A stretch of DNA of 64,000 bases from CALGFI01 sp963786805 (GTDB taxonomy: Bacteria; Actinomycetota; UBA4738; HRBIN12): assembly GCA_963786805.1 (NCBI GenBank), contig CAWBAK010000004.1, forward strand, positions 558,001 through 622,000. The letters are read 5' to 3'. A program made the translations under genes and the position numbers. Shown here one piece after another: positions 16,428 to 26,147 of the stretch. Within the stretch, counting starts at the first letter, position 1, and each line of letters begins with the position of its first letter. The notes under the pieces are model-generated. The model was not told the DNA's origin, did not search any database, and saw only the letters and a program-made list of their open reading frames with translations.

Positions 16428-17634
16428 ATGGGCCTGCGAGCGCTCGCCCTCGCGGCACTGGTTGCCCTCGTCGGGGCGGCCGGGTCGCTGGTTGCGGGCG
16501 CGGTGGTGGGGATGCACGCGCGGCGAGCTCGCCCACCTCGCTGCGCTGATCGCCCCGGCACTGGCGGTCACGCTCGTGGCGATCGCTTCGGCTCGAGTGC
16601 TGCTTACCGGCGCCTCGATGCGCCAGAGCATGGCGGGAGTCGCGGTCGTCGGGGCCGTCGCCGCGATCGCCAACCTCGTCGTGCTGGCGCGGCAGATGAC
16701 CGTGGACCCGCACGACGCAACCACCGTGAGCGTCTTGTTCCTGTACGCGGCTGGCGCGGGCGTCGGCGCGGCTCTTGCGTTGGCGCGCTCGCGCACCAAA
16801 GCCGTGGATCGCTTGGCGAACGACGCCCGTCGGCTCGGCGAGGGGAACCTCGACGCGCGCGTCGGCGAGCTCCGCGCCGGGCCCGAGCTCGACGCGCTCG
16901 GCAACACGCTCGATGAGATGGCCGAGCGGCTCGGGAAGGCACACGAGCGTGAGCGGCTGGCGGAGGCGACGCGCCGAGACCTGGTCACGGCCGTCTCGCA
17001 CGACCTCCGGACGCCGCTCACGAGCCTGCGCGCGATGGTCGAGGCCATCGACGAGGGCGTGGTCGACGACCCGGAGAGCATGCGCCGCTACGCGCGCGAG
17101 ATGCAACGCTCGATCGTTCAGCTCGTGGCGATGGTCGACGACCTTTTCGAGCTGGCGCAGCTCGACGCCGGTGCCATCGAAGCCGAGTCGCGACGGGCGC
17201 GTCTGGACGAGATCGTGCGATCCGCGGTCGCCGCCGTGGAGCTCCAAGCCGATGAGAAAGGCTTGTCGCTCGTCGCGGATCTGAGCGGGGCCGAGGACGT
17301 CTCCTGCTCGCCGCGGCTCGTCCGCGTGATCCAGAACCTGCTCGTCAACGCGGTGCGACACACGCCGGAGGACGGCACTGTGCGCGTGGAGGCGCGGAGC
17401 TCGCCCGATGGCCTCGAGGTTGCGGTCGTCGACACGGGCGAGGGCATCGCGCCGGAGGACCTACCGCGCGTCTTCGATCCATTCTTCCGAGCTGATCCGG
17501 CTCGCCACGGTGCGGGGGCAGGGCTCGGCTTGGCGCTCGCCAAGCGCATCGTCGAAGGGCTCGGGGGAGAGATCACCGCAGAGAGTGCGCCGTCGCGAGG
17601 CGCACGGTTCGCGGTCACGCTCCCCGTGGAGTGA
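16428..17634 (+). CDS. Sensor histidine kinase, one frame break near the N-terminus
   Basis: About 402 residues. The N-terminal region has several hydrophobic segments, then a HAMP-like linker (RLGEGNLDARVGELRAGPELDALG), HisKA with VSHDLRTPLTSLRAMVE (His about residue 191) and HATPase with LLVNAVRHTPEDG, DTGEGIAPEDLP and GAGLGLALAKRIVEGLGG. The reading frame opened by ATG 16428 is interrupted in the GGGG run at 16508-16511; removing one G joins VVG to TRGELAHLAALIAP, the expected second helix. Partner of the regulator at 15707. Confidence 0.9.
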
Positions 17635-17710
17635 TCGCTTCGCCACCGCACCTTATCCCGCTGACTGCGATCTGGGTTCCGATCGAAGTTCACCTCAGCG
17701 CAATCGGCCC

Positions 17711-17728
17711 GTAAGGAAGCAGTAAGGG
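17711..17728 (+). promoter_or_regulatory. Putative response-regulator operator upstream of the molybdoenzyme
   Basis: A direct repeat GTAAGGA (17711-17717) and GTAAGGG (17722-17728) with 11 bases between repeat starts lies 22 bases before the GTG at 17750. It matches the word before the linked response regulator at 15667. Spacing and location fit an OmpR-type activator site overlapping the -35 region. Confidence 0.5.
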
Positions 17729-17749
17729 TCCTTCGGGCAGCATCGAAGC

Positions 17750-19378
17750 GTGACGGGGCGAGCGAACAACCGGCACGCCGGGACCGGGCCTGCCGGACCT
17801 GCTGCTCTGAGTGCCCTCGGTCCCCCCATCGACGGACGGGGCCGCGCCTCGAAGGGCGTCGGCGTCGCGACCGGACTGATCGTCGCGGGCGTCGCGATCG
17901 GTGCGGCGCACCTCGTCGCCGGCATCGTGAACCCGCAGGCGTCGCCCATCGTCACGGTCGGCCAGACCGCGATCGACGGCACGCCGGAATGGCTGAAGAG
18001 CTTCGCGATCCGGACGTTCGGCGAACGAGACAAGGACGTCCTTCTCGCCGGGATCGGCCTCGTGCTCGTCGCGGCCGCGATCGCACTTGGGATCGCCTCG
18101 GTCCGACGCCCGTGGACGGCGTTCGCCGGCCTCTTCGCGTTCGGCGCGATCGGCGCCGCCGCCGCGCTCACGAGGCCCACCGCCCGACCCGCCGACGCCC
18201 TGCCCGCCGTCGCCGGCGCCGCCGTGGGTGCGATCGCTCTGCTCGCGCTCGCACGCGCGGGCCCGCAACGGCAGGAGGAAGCGAGAGCTGAAGGACATCG
18301 AGCGGACGGCCGGGAGTTCGACCGGCGGCGATTCCTCCTCACGGGGGCCGCCGGGGTCGCTGTGGCGTTCGTCGCCGGAGGAGCCGGGAACCTCCTCGCG
18401 CGCAGGTTCCGCGCGGATGCCTCACGAGCCGCGGTGCGTATCCCAACGCCGGCGAGCCGCGCGTCCCCTCCGACGAGCGCCGAGCTCCGGGTGCCCGGAC
18501 TCGGTCCCTTCTTCACGCCGAACGAACGCTTCTACCGGGTGGACACCGCCCTGTTGGTGCCGGCCGTGATGACCGAGGATTGGCGGCTGCGCGTCCACGG
18601 CATGGTCGACCACGAGATCACGCTCGACTACGAGCAGCTCTTGTCGAGACCGCTGATCGAGCGGGACATCACGCTGACGTGCGTCTCCAATCCGGTCGGG
18701 GGCCGGTACGCCGGCAACGCCCGCTGGATCGGGGCGCCGCTGAGGGATCTGCTGCTGGAGGCCGGCCCGGATCCGGACGCCGACCAGATCCTCTCCCGCT
18801 CGGTCGACGGGTTCACGCTCGGCACGCCCACCGCGGTCGCGATGGACGGCCGGGACGCTCTGCTGGCCGTCGCGATGAACGGCGAACCGCTGCCGCTCGA
18901 GCACGGTTTCCCGGTCCGGATGGTGGTGCCCGGCCTGTACGGATACGTGTCCGCGACCAAGTGGGTCGTCGACATCGAGCTCTCCACGTTCGACGCCTTC
19001 GACCCCTATTGGATCCAACGTGGATGGGCCGAGCGGGCGCCGATCAAGACGATGTCTCGGATCGACACGCCGACGCCGTTCACGGAGCTGCGCGTGGGCG
19101 AGGTGGCGATCGCCGGCGTGGCGTGGGCGCAACACGTCGGCATCGAGCGGGTGGAGGTGAGCGTGGACGGTGGTCCATGGGCGACCGCGGAACTCGCGGC
19201 GGAGACCACCGTCGATACGTGGCGGCAATGGATCTACCGCTGGGGCGCAAGGCCCGGCGATCACCGGCTCCGCGTGCGGGCGACGGACGCGACCGGCGTC
19301 ACGCAGACCGCCGAACGGACCGAGCCATTCCCCAACGGAGCGACCGGCCACCACGAGATCGTCGTCCGGGTCAGCTGA
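17750..19378 (+). CDS. Membrane-anchored sulfite-oxidase-like molybdopterin oxidoreductase
   Basis: 542 residues. About four N-terminal membrane helices (first 190 residues) precede an RRRFLLTGAAGVAVAFVAGGAG segment resembling a twin-arginine signal turned into a fifth helix. The catalytic half carries the sulfite oxidase fold: ITLTCVSNPVGG with the molybdenum-ligating Cys, ARWIGAPLRDLL, GFPVRMVVPGLYGYVSATKWV, and a C-terminal Mo-co dimerisation domain (GVAWAQHVGIERVEVSVDGGPW). The substrate is unknown; bacterial members of this type are often adjacent to fasciclin lipoproteins, as here. moaC and moeA lie about 8 kb upstream. Confidence 0.92.
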   Translation: MTGRANNRHAGTGPAGPAALSALGPPIDGRGRASKGVGVATGLIVAGVAIGAAHLVAGIVNPQASPIVTVGQTAIDGTPEWLKSFAIRTFGERDKDVLLAGIGLVLVAAAIALGIASVRRPWTAFAGLFAFGAIGAAAALTRPTARPADALPAVAGAAVGAIALLALARAGPQRQEEARAEGHRADGREFDRRRFLLTGAAGVAVAFVAGGAGNLLARRFRADASRAAVRIPTPASRASPPTSAELRVPGLGPFFTPNERFYRVDTALLVPAVMTEDWRLRVHGMVDHEITLDYEQLLSRPLIERDITLTCVSNPVGGRYAGNARWIGAPLRDLLLEAGPDPDADQILSRSVDGFTLGTPTAVAMDGRDALLAVAMNGEPLPLEHGFPVRMVVPGLYGYVSATKWVVDIELSTFDAFDPYWIQRGWAERAPIKTMSRIDTPTPFTELRVGEVAIAGVAWAQHVGIERVEVSVDGGPWATAELAAETTVDTWRQWIYRWGARPGDHRLRVRATDATGVTQTAERTEPFPNGATGHHEIVVRVS

Positions 19379-19410
19379 TCATGGGCGGAGCGGAGAGGAA
19401 GGGGGAACGG

Positions 19411-20014
19411 ATGAGCAGACCGATGGAGCGCTTGGCGATCGTTCCGGCGTTCGTGGCGCTGATGCTGGTGGCGGTCGCGTGCGGCGGCAACTCGACCGAC
19501 GAGAACGCAGGAGGCGGCGCCGAGGCGGCCGGGCCGTTCGGCTCGGCGTGCTGCGGCCGTCCCGGCCAGCGGCGCCGGGAGCTTCGAGGGCATGATGACC
19601 GAGCCGGTCGTGACGGCAGCCTCCGCCAACCCGCTGCTGTCGTCGCTCGTGACCGATATCGAGCTCGCCGGTTTGACGGACACGCTGGATACGGCGGAGA
19701 ACCTCACGGTGTTCGCGCCATCCAACGCGGCGTTCGAGGCGGCCGCCGCAGCCGACCCCGAGGGGATGGACGCGATGATGGCCGACCCGACCGGCGACCT
19801 CGCCGATCTGCTCGCATATCACGTGGTCGAGGGCCAACTCTCTCCCGACGAGCTCGCGGGCGAGCACTCGACGCTGCAGGGATCGTCCCTTTCCGTCGAG
19901 GGCGGGGGCGAGGAGTTCACGGTGAACGGCAGCGCCGGGGTCGTCTGCGGTGACATCCACACCGACAACGCCACCGTCTACATCATCGACGAGGTTTTGC
20001 ACCCGGAGATGTAG
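19411..20014 (+). pseudogene. Fasciclin-domain lipoprotein, one frame break
   Basis: The ATG at 19411 opens a lipoprotein signal with lipobox VAVAC (Cys24). After GPFGSAC the frame breaks at about 19552 (one extra T); the next frame continues AAVPASGAGSFEGMM and the FAS1 domain: NPLLSSLVTDIELAGLTDTL, NLTVFAPSNAAFEA, LLAYHVVEGQLS and the C-terminal ATVYIIDEVLHP. Reconstructed length is about 200 residues, normal for secreted bacterial fasciclins. A GGAAGGGGGAACGG ribosome site precedes the start. It follows the molybdoenzyme by 32 bases and is probably cotranscribed. Confidence 0.85.
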
Positions 20015-20047
20015 CTCATCGACGAATGCCGGCTGCATCCTCGACGC

Positions 20048-20079
20048 CGGAGGGCGGGGACATGTGATCTCGCCCTCCG
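20048..20079. terminator. Hairpin between convergent fasciclin and tldE genes
   Basis: Perfect nine-base-pair inverted repeat CGGAGGGCG / CGCCCTCCG separated by 14 bases, in the short gap between two convergent genes. No U run follows on either strand, so it may act through hairpin-only termination, as often in high-GC genomes. Confidence 0.5.
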
Positions 20080-20095
20080 TCGTCGTGGTCGCCGC

Positions 20096-21433
20096 TCAGA
20101 CCCCGGCGATCGTCATCTCTCCGATGAGGATCGAGGGCGAGCCCACCGAGGAGAGGAAGCGGAGGTCCGAGCCCACCGCGCGGATCGAGCGCAGCATCTC
20201 GGGGATCGTGCTCGCGATCGTCATCTCCCGGACCGGCTCGCCGAGCGACCCACCGGAGATCCGAAGGCCGGTGGCCCCGACCGAGAACTCCCCGCTGATC
20301 GGGTTCGCTCCCGAATGCACCCCGGAGACGTCCTGGATCAACACACCGCCCTCGGCGGCCTCGAGCAACCGCTCGAACGGCTGGGTACCGGGCTCGACGT
20401 AGAAGTTCGACGTGCCCACGCCCGGCGTCGAACGGTATCCCGCTCGGCTCGCGTTGCCCGTCGACGTCGCGTCGCCGCGCCGAGCCGTGTACGTGTTGTG
20501 CAGGAACCCGTTCAGCACGCCGCTCGTGATGAGCTCGGTGCGGCCGGTCGGCACCCCTTCGTCGTCGAACGGAGCGGCCGCCGGGCCCTCGCGAAGCCGC
20601 CCGTCGTCCACGAGGGTGAACACCTCGGCGCCGACCTGCTCGCCGACCAGGTCGGCGAAGAGCGAACGCCCCTTCTGCACGGCCTCGGCCGACAGTCCGC
20701 CGGCCAAGACGCCGAGGAACGAGGACGCCGCGAACGCATCGAACAGGATGGGCACCCGCTTCGTCGGCGGCTTCACGGCTCCGAGCATCCGCGCCGCGCG
20801 CTCGACGGCCTCGCGGGCGACGGCGTCCGGATCGAGGTCGGAAACGCGGTGCGCGACCTGGAACGAGAACCCCGTCTGCGTGTCCCCGTTCTGCTCGGCG
20901 AGGGTGCCCACGACGCACCAGCATCCGGTGCGGCGGAACTCGGCGCTGACGCCGGCGGTCGACCCCATCGCGACGCGCCCGATGGCGTCGCCGAACGAAC
21001 AGCTCTCGACCTTCGTGACGCGCGGGTCCGTCGAGACGGCGACCCGCTCGAGGTCCAGCGCGAGCGCCACCTTGTCCTCGGGCGGCATCGAGGCCTGCTC
21101 GTCGAAGAACAAGCCGTCGATCGGCTCCCACGGCTGCGCGTCCGGCAGCGCGTTGAACTCGTCCTCGGTCGCGACCGCGGCGTTCTCCCTGGCCCGCGCC
21201 ACCGCCTCACGCGCCTCTTCGAGCGAGGGATCGGCCACGTACGCGAAACCGAGCCGTCCCTCCGCGATCACCCGCACGCCGAGGCCGCGGCTCTCGGCCG
21301 AGGTGAGGCCCTCGATCTCGCCCTTGCGCGCGTCGATCTCGGTCCGTCGCGACTCCTCCGCGTACGCCTCGACCGACTCGCCGTCCCGTGCCGCTGCGAG
21401 CGCGCCGTCGACGATCTCCCGCAGATCAATCAC
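20096..21433 (-). CDS. TldD/PmbA family protein TldE
   Basis: 445 residues. TldE is the non-catalytic partner of the TldD metalloprotease; the pair processes peptides such as microcin B17 precursors and CcdA in E. coli. The N-terminal domain (VEAYAEESRRTEIDARKGEIEGLTS) and the C-terminal NPISGEFSVGATGLRISGGSLGEPVREMTIA are characteristic. It lacks the HExxxH motif seen in the upstream gene, as expected for the E subunit. Its start overlaps the tldD end by eight bases. Confidence 0.94.
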   Translation of the reverse strand: MIDLREIVDGALAAARDGESVEAYAEESRRTEIDARKGEIEGLTSAESRGLGVRVIAEGRLGFAYVADPSLEEAREAVARARENAAVATEDEFNALPDAQPWEPIDGLFFDEQASMPPEDKVALALDLERVAVSTDPRVTKVESCSFGDAIGRVAMGSTAGVSAEFRRTGCWCVVGTLAEQNGDTQTGFSFQVAHRVSDLDPDAVAREAVERAARMLGAVKPPTKRVPILFDAFAASSFLGVLAGGLSAEAVQKGRSLFADLVGEQVGAEVFTLVDDGRLREGPAAAPFDDEGVPTGRTELITSGVLNGFLHNTYTARRGDATSTGNASRAGYRSTPGVGTSNFYVEPGTQPFERLLEAAEGGVLIQDVSGVHSGANPISGEFSVGATGLRISGGSLGEPVREMTIASTIPEMLRSIRAVGSDLRFLSSVGSPSILIGEMTIAGV

Positions 21434-22811
21434 CGATACCGCCCACGGTGATCTTGGAGATGCGGAGCGTGGGGGATCCGCTTCCGACGGGCACGCTCTG
21501 TCCGTCCTTGCCGCAGACGCCGGGCCAGATGTCGAAGTCCTGCGCGATGCCGTCGACGTGCGACATCACCTCGATGGCGCGGCCGATCAGGTTCGCGCCG
21601 CGAACGGGCGCCGTCGTCGCACCGTCCTCGATCAGGTACGCCTCGGCGCACCCGAACACGAAGTCCCCGGTCGCGGGGTTCGTCTGGCCGCCGGCGAGCG
21701 CGGTGACGAAAACGCCCCTCGGGGTCGAGGAGACCAGCTCCTCCGGCGTGGCCGTGCCGTTCAGGATGTAGGTGTTCGACATGCGCGGGATCGGTGGGTG
21801 CGCGTACGACTGGCGTCGGCCGTTCCCGCTCGACGCCACTCCGTCCTTCTCCGCACGGAGCCGGTCGTAGAGCAGGCCCTGCAGGACGCCGGCTTCGAAG
21901 AGCTCGGTTCGCTGGGCGGGCGCGCCCTCGTCGTCGAAGGAGAACGAGCCCCACGCGTTCGGCACGGTGGCGTCGTCGACGCCGCTGAGGACCTCCGAGG
22001 CAAGCCGTTCGCCGACCCGCCCGCGATAGACGCTCGCCTCCTTGTCGACGATGTCCGCCTCGAGCGGGTGGCCGACGGCCTCGTGGAACAACACGCCGCC
22101 CATGCCGGGCGCCAACACCACGGGCATCTCTCCGGCCGGTGCCGGACGAGCGTCGAGCATCGTGACCGCGCGCTTGGCCGCGACGAGCGCCGTCTCGGCG
22201 GGTGGATTCTCGTCGATGAACTCGAGCCCCGCGAGACCCGCGGGCCCGTGGAACCCGGTCTGGATGGTGCCGTCGCGCGCCGCGACGACGCTCACGATCA
22301 GCCGGACGCGCGGGCGCACCTCCTCGACCCAGCGGCCGTCGGAGGCCGCGATGAGGACGCGCTGAACGGAGTCGCCGTAGAGCGCCGTGACCTGCCGGAC
22401 CTCGGGGGCGAAGGCGCGGGCGGTTTCGTCGGCCTCGCGGACCCACGCGACCTTGTCGGCCGAGCTCGCAGAGGCCGCATCTCGGACGGCGGGGTGCACG
22501 ACCGGCGGTTCGAGCTCGCGCAGGTCGACGACGTCGCCGGGGCCTTCCTCGGTCACCGATGCGGCGGCCGCGGCAGCGGCCTCGAGCAGCGAATCGCGAT
22601 CCAGGCGGTTGGAGTACGCGTAACCGAACGAGGTCCCCTGTCCGACTCGGACACCCGCTCCTCGGTCCATTCCCGTCGTAACCTCCTCGATCCGGCCGTC
22701 GTCCAGCCGGACCGAAACCCCGAAACGGTCCTCGACGAACAGCTCGGAGAACGCGCCACCGCGCGCGCGGGCGGCGCGAAGGACCTCCTGCACCAGATCG
22801 CGATCGAGCAC
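21426..22811 (-). CDS. tldD: TldD metalloprotease
   Basis: 461 residues. The zinc-binding motif HEAVGH is at 243-248, within VLFHEAVGHPLEADIV; downstream GRRQSYAHPPIPRMSNTYI and DFVFGCAEAYLIEDG match TldD. Together with TldE it forms a heterodimeric peptidase with an internal active site. No ribosomally made peptide precursor is visible nearby, so the natural substrate is open. Start at 22811. Confidence 0.95.
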   Translation of the reverse strand: MLDRDLVQEVLRAARARGGAFSELFVEDRFGVSVRLDDGRIEEVTTGMDRGAGVRVGQGTSFGYAYSNRLDRDSLLEAAAAAAASVTEEGPGDVVDLRELEPPVVHPAVRDAASASSADKVAWVREADETARAFAPEVRQVTALYGDSVQRVLIAASDGRWVEEVRPRVRLIVSVVAARDGTIQTGFHGPAGLAGLEFIDENPPAETALVAAKRAVTMLDARPAPAGEMPVVLAPGMGGVLFHEAVGHPLEADIVDKEASVYRGRVGERLASEVLSGVDDATVPNAWGSFSFDDEGAPAQRTELFEAGVLQGLLYDRLRAEKDGVASSGNGRRQSYAHPPIPRMSNTYILNGTATPEELVSSTPRGVFVTALAGGQTNPATGDFVFGCAEAYLIEDGATTAPVRGANLIGRAIEVMSHVDGIAQDFDIWPGVCGKDGQSVPVGSGSPTLRISKITVGGIGD

Positions 22812-22910
22812 GCGGCGATGCTAACAGCGCGTGTTGTCTCGACCGGTGGGATCCGGCGGATGACGAGAGAGCCCGTGGTAGGTTCGCGCGCGCAGCGGAG
22901 GTCGCCCACG

Positions 22911-24737
22911 ATGAGGACGGTTCGGTTCCAGCCATCCCGAACTCAGCCCGCCCGAACTCGGCCGGCCCGTATCGATCTCTTGATCGTCGGCGGACTATCC
23001 GTCGCGCTCCTCGCGTGGTTCCTCTGGCCGTTCCTCGCGCACGGCGAGCGATTCCCGCTCGGCCCCGACGCGCCCGTGTACCTGTGGTGGACGCGCCTCG
23101 CCGGCGAGGAGGGACTGTCCGCCGTCGGCCATCGCGCCGGCGTGCCGGCGCTGTCGCTCGTTCTCCAAGGAACGCTCGGCCGCTCGGTGGTGGAGGTGAT
23201 GGCCGCGCTCGAGGTCGCGCTCGGCGCCGCGGTGGGTCTCGCCGTCGCGGCGTTGCTGCGCGGCCGGACCACGCGCGCCGGGTGGATCCTCGCGGGAGCG
23301 CTGGCGGGCACGTTCGCGGTCCATCTCGCCGCGGGATACCTCGCGAACCTCGCGAACGCCGCCGCGTTCCTCGCGGCTGCGGTCGCGCTCGCGGAGGGCA
23401 CGCGCCGGAGCCCGTGGATCGCCGCCGGCGCGCTCGCAGCGGCCGGCCTCGCGCACCCGCTCTTCTTCTTCCTCGGCGCTTCGGTGCTGCTCCTCGCCGC
23501 CGCCCTCGCGTGGCGAGCCGATCGCGCGGAGGCGCTCCGCGTCGGCAGTGCGGTGCTCGGAGGAGGCGCGCTCCTGGGCGCCTGGCTCCTCGCACTCCTC
23601 GCCGGTCCCGGGCCGCCCGAGGTCGACACGTCGCGCGATGCGTTCCTGCGCCGCGCCGGGCTCGGCGGCGAACTGCGGAGCGCGTACCTCGACCGGCTGG
23701 TGCAGCGCTGGACGCGCTACGTGCAGTGGGCGTCGCTGCCGCTGGCAGCCCTCGGGCTCTCCTCGGCCCGGGGTTTCGTCGGCCGGCTGCTCCGGGCCTG
23801 GATCGTCGCGCTGGTCGCCGGTGTGGTCGTGGCGGTGATCACCGGGTGGTTCCCGCCGGATCGGTTCGTCACGTTCGGCTTCGCGGTGCCGATCCTCGCG
23901 GCGCTGGGGCTCGTGCGTCTCGTCGGTTGGTCCGGAGATCGGCGGGCCCTCGGCATCGCCGTGGCGAGCGCCCTCACGCTCGCGATGCTCGCCGGCGCGT
24001 TCATCGCGTGGAACCGGCAGGAGCCGTTCCTGTCCGAAGAGGAGGTGGGAAGCGCGACCGCCGCCAACGCGCTCGCCGCGGCTGAGCGCGGGCCGCTCGT
24101 CTTCCTCGTGAACGAGCGGGACGAGGCCGTGACCTTCTTCGCCACCCGCGCCGGCAACGTGATCCGGGCGGCGATGCCGCCGGATCGGATCCGCGACGTC
24201 GTGATCGTCGTCCCGCCGCTCCAGGATGCGAACAGAGGGCCGGAACGCAGGGCGTTGGAGCGTCTGACGGCCCAAGATCTGCAGCGGGCTTCCCTCCAGG
24301 CCGAAGACCGACCGGCGACCTTCGTGCTCCGGCCGTTCGATCGGATCGACGAAGCGAGCGCCGGGATCGTGATCGAGGGCGCGTCGTCCGAAGGCGCGAC
24401 GGGAGCGGTCGATCCACTGCTGCCCGCCTCGCCGAACGCGATCGCGCTGACGAGCGTGCTCGTGCTCACCTTCACGTGGCTCTCCGGCTTCGGCTGGGCG
24501 CGGGTAGCGATCGCCGATGCAACGAGCGCCGCCGCCGCGGCCCCGGCGTTCGGGGCCGGCGCGCTCGTGCTGTTCGCGATCGCGCTCGAACGCATCGGCC
24601 TGCCGATCGAGTCGGCGGCCGGCGCGTGGTTCGCCTCAGCGATCGCCGGCGGGTGCGGGTACCTCGCGTGGCTCGTCCTCGAGCGGCGCTCCCGACCGCG
24701 TCCGGCGGAGGAGGTCTCGCAGCACGAAGACGAGTAG
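22911..24737 (+). CDS. Polytopic membrane protein, unknown
   Basis: 608 residues with about 12 hydrophobic segments. The first loop FPLGPDAPVYLWWTRLAGEEG holds an acidic residue after helix 1, the position used by GT-C glycosyltransferases, and a soluble part of about 150 residues lies between helices late in the chain. That layout suggests, without proving, an envelope glycosyltransferase. The ATG at 22911 has GCGGAGG upstream. Its last 102 bases overlap the convergent MptB-like gene, which is unusual. Confidence 0.65.
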   Translation: MRTVRFQPSRTQPARTRPARIDLLIVGGLSVALLAWFLWPFLAHGERFPLGPDAPVYLWWTRLAGEEGLSAVGHRAGVPALSLVLQGTLGRSVVEVMAALEVALGAAVGLAVAALLRGRTTRAGWILAGALAGTFAVHLAAGYLANLANAAAFLAAAVALAEGTRRSPWIAAGALAAAGLAHPLFFFLGASVLLLAAALAWRADRAEALRVGSAVLGGGALLGAWLLALLAGPGPPEVDTSRDAFLRRAGLGGELRSAYLDRLVQRWTRYVQWASLPLAALGLSSARGFVGRLLRAWIVALVAGVVVAVITGWFPPDRFVTFGFAVPILAALGLVRLVGWSGDRRALGIAVASALTLAMLAGAFIAWNRQEPFLSEEEVGSATAANALAAAERGPLVFLVNERDEAVTFFATRAGNVIRAAMPPDRIRDVVIVVPPLQDANRGPERRALERLTAQDLQRASLQAEDRPATFVLRPFDRIDEASAGIVIEGASSEGATGAVDPLLPASPNAIALTSVLVLTFTWLSGFGWARVAIADATSAAAAAPAFGAGALVLFAIALERIGLPIESAAGAWFASAIAGGCGYLAWLVLERRSRPRPAEEVSQHEDE

Positions 24738-26147
24738 CGCGATCACGAACGGCGTCACGACGTAGTGGCCGAACCAGATGTTCGCTCGGTACGCGCCCGA
24801 GAAGTTCGCCGGCTCCGTGGTCCACTGCGAGACCGTCAGCGCCAGGCTCGTGGCGATCAGGACCAGCCGGGGCGTTCGCGGCAGCAACCAGGCGAGCGGC
24901 AGCGCCCACGTGACGTACCACGGCAGCAGGATGGGTCCGAGCAGCATCAGACACACCAGTCCCCACCCCATCGCGCTCGCCCGCAGCGGTGCCGACGCCG
25001 GAGCGCGGCGCACCAGCTCGCGCGCGATCAGGAACACCGCCCCCACGAGCACGAGCGGGAACACGATCCGCGGGACGAACCCGAGCGTGTCGCCGGAGAT
25101 CGCGTCGAACAGGCGGCGGAAGAACCTCGAGGGCGCGAGCCAGCCCTCGTGTCCGGCCAGCTCGAGCATCCCGAGCGACGGATCCCTCGCGTTCAGGAAC
25201 GGGATCGCGGCGGCGAGCCAGAGCCCACCGGCGATCGCGACATGCTCGGCGAAGACTCGCGCTCGTTCGCCACGAGGACGCGCGGCCGTAGCGGCGACCA
25301 CCAAGAGAAGGAGTGGAACGGCGGCCGTCGCCTTCACGAGGGTCCCGAGCGCGAGCGCGGCCGTGGCCGACCGATCCCGGCCGGCGAACACGAGCGCCGC
25401 GGCCGACGCCACCGAGAACGCGACCAGCAGGTCGTTATGCCCGCTGGCGACGCTCTGAAAGAGGACGACCGGGTTCAGCCCCAGGACGGCGATCGCGAAC
25501 GCCTCCCGCTCGGGCCGGACGCGACGGACCATCCCGGCGACGACCGCGACCGTCGCGAGGCTCGCGGCGATCGCGATCGCCCGGAACACGACGATGAAGC
25601 CCGCGACGTCGTCGACCGCGCGCGCGACGAGTGCCGAGACCTGCGTCCACAGCGGCCCGTACACCGCCGGCGTGTCGAACCACTTCGGTCCGACGAACGC
25701 CGCGAGCGCGTCGTGCGGATAGTCGGCGGGCGTCGCGACGTACGGGTTCGCGTGGTACCCAGCGGCGATCTTGCCGTAGTAGGCGTACGAGTAGACGTCG
25801 CGGGAGAAGAGCAGCGGCAGGAACAGCAGCGCCACGTGATAGCCGACGGCGAGCCAGAGCACCGTTCGCGCCGGGATCTCGCCCTTCCAACTCCGCCACA
25901 GCGCGAACGCGAACGCGGCGGCGGCCGAGGCGACCGCGACGACGCCGATCGCGACGAGCGCCGACCCGTGAACGCCGCCCAAGCCGACCAGCTCCGCGAG
26001 CCAACGGAACGGACCGCCCGGCTCCGCGCCGGCGGGCAGCACGGGCGTGAACGGCGATCCCGGTGTCGCCGAGACCGTGGCGACGAAGAGGAAGGAAAGG
26101 GCCGACGCGCCGAGCGCGATCGGACGGGTGCGAGACGGAGCGGTCAC
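24636..26147 (-). CDS. MptB-like polyprenol-phosphomannose-dependent mannosyltransferase
   Basis: 503 residues with 12-13 hydrophobic segments. The loop SRDVYSYAYYGKIAAGYHANPYVATPADYP after an early helix, with DVYSY and the later AVYGPLW, is typical of the MptB/MptA group, which extends alpha-1,6-mannan cores of actinobacterial lipoglycans from polyprenyl-phosphate-mannose. Late motifs LLGPILLPWYVTWALPL also fit. Substrate assignment is by family only. It lies 62 bases downstream of the lytic transglycosylase gene on the same strand. Confidence 0.82.
   Translation of the reverse strand: MTAPSRTRPIALGASALSFLFVATVSATPGSPFTPVLPAGAEPGGPFRWLAELVGLGGVHGSALVAIGVVAVASAAAAFAFALWRSWKGEIPARTVLWLAVGYHVALLFLPLLFSRDVYSYAYYGKIAAGYHANPYVATPADYPHDALAAFVGPKWFDTPAVYGPLWTQVSALVARAVDDVAGFIVVFRAIAIAASLATVAVVAGMVRRVRPEREAFAIAVLGLNPVVLFQSVASGHNDLLVAFSVASAAALVFAGRDRSATAALALGTLVKATAAVPLLLLVVAATAARPRGERARVFAEHVAIAGGLWLAAAIPFLNARDPSLGMLELAGHEGWLAPSRFFRRLFDAISGDTLGFVPRIVFPLVLVGAVFLIARELVRRAPASAPLRASAMGWGLVCLMLLGPILLPWYVTWALPLAWLLPRTPRLVLIATSLALTVSQWTTEPANFSGAYRANIWFGHYVVTPFVIALLVFVLRDLLRRTRSGAPLEDEPREVPAPAGDR

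Noticed and set aside
20412..24737. A continuous plus-strand reading of 1441 residues
   Set aside because: Its first 830 residues are the antisense of tldE and tldD and have Arg/Ser/Ala-rich shadow composition. Only the part from the ATG at 22911, with its ribosome site, looks like a real protein.
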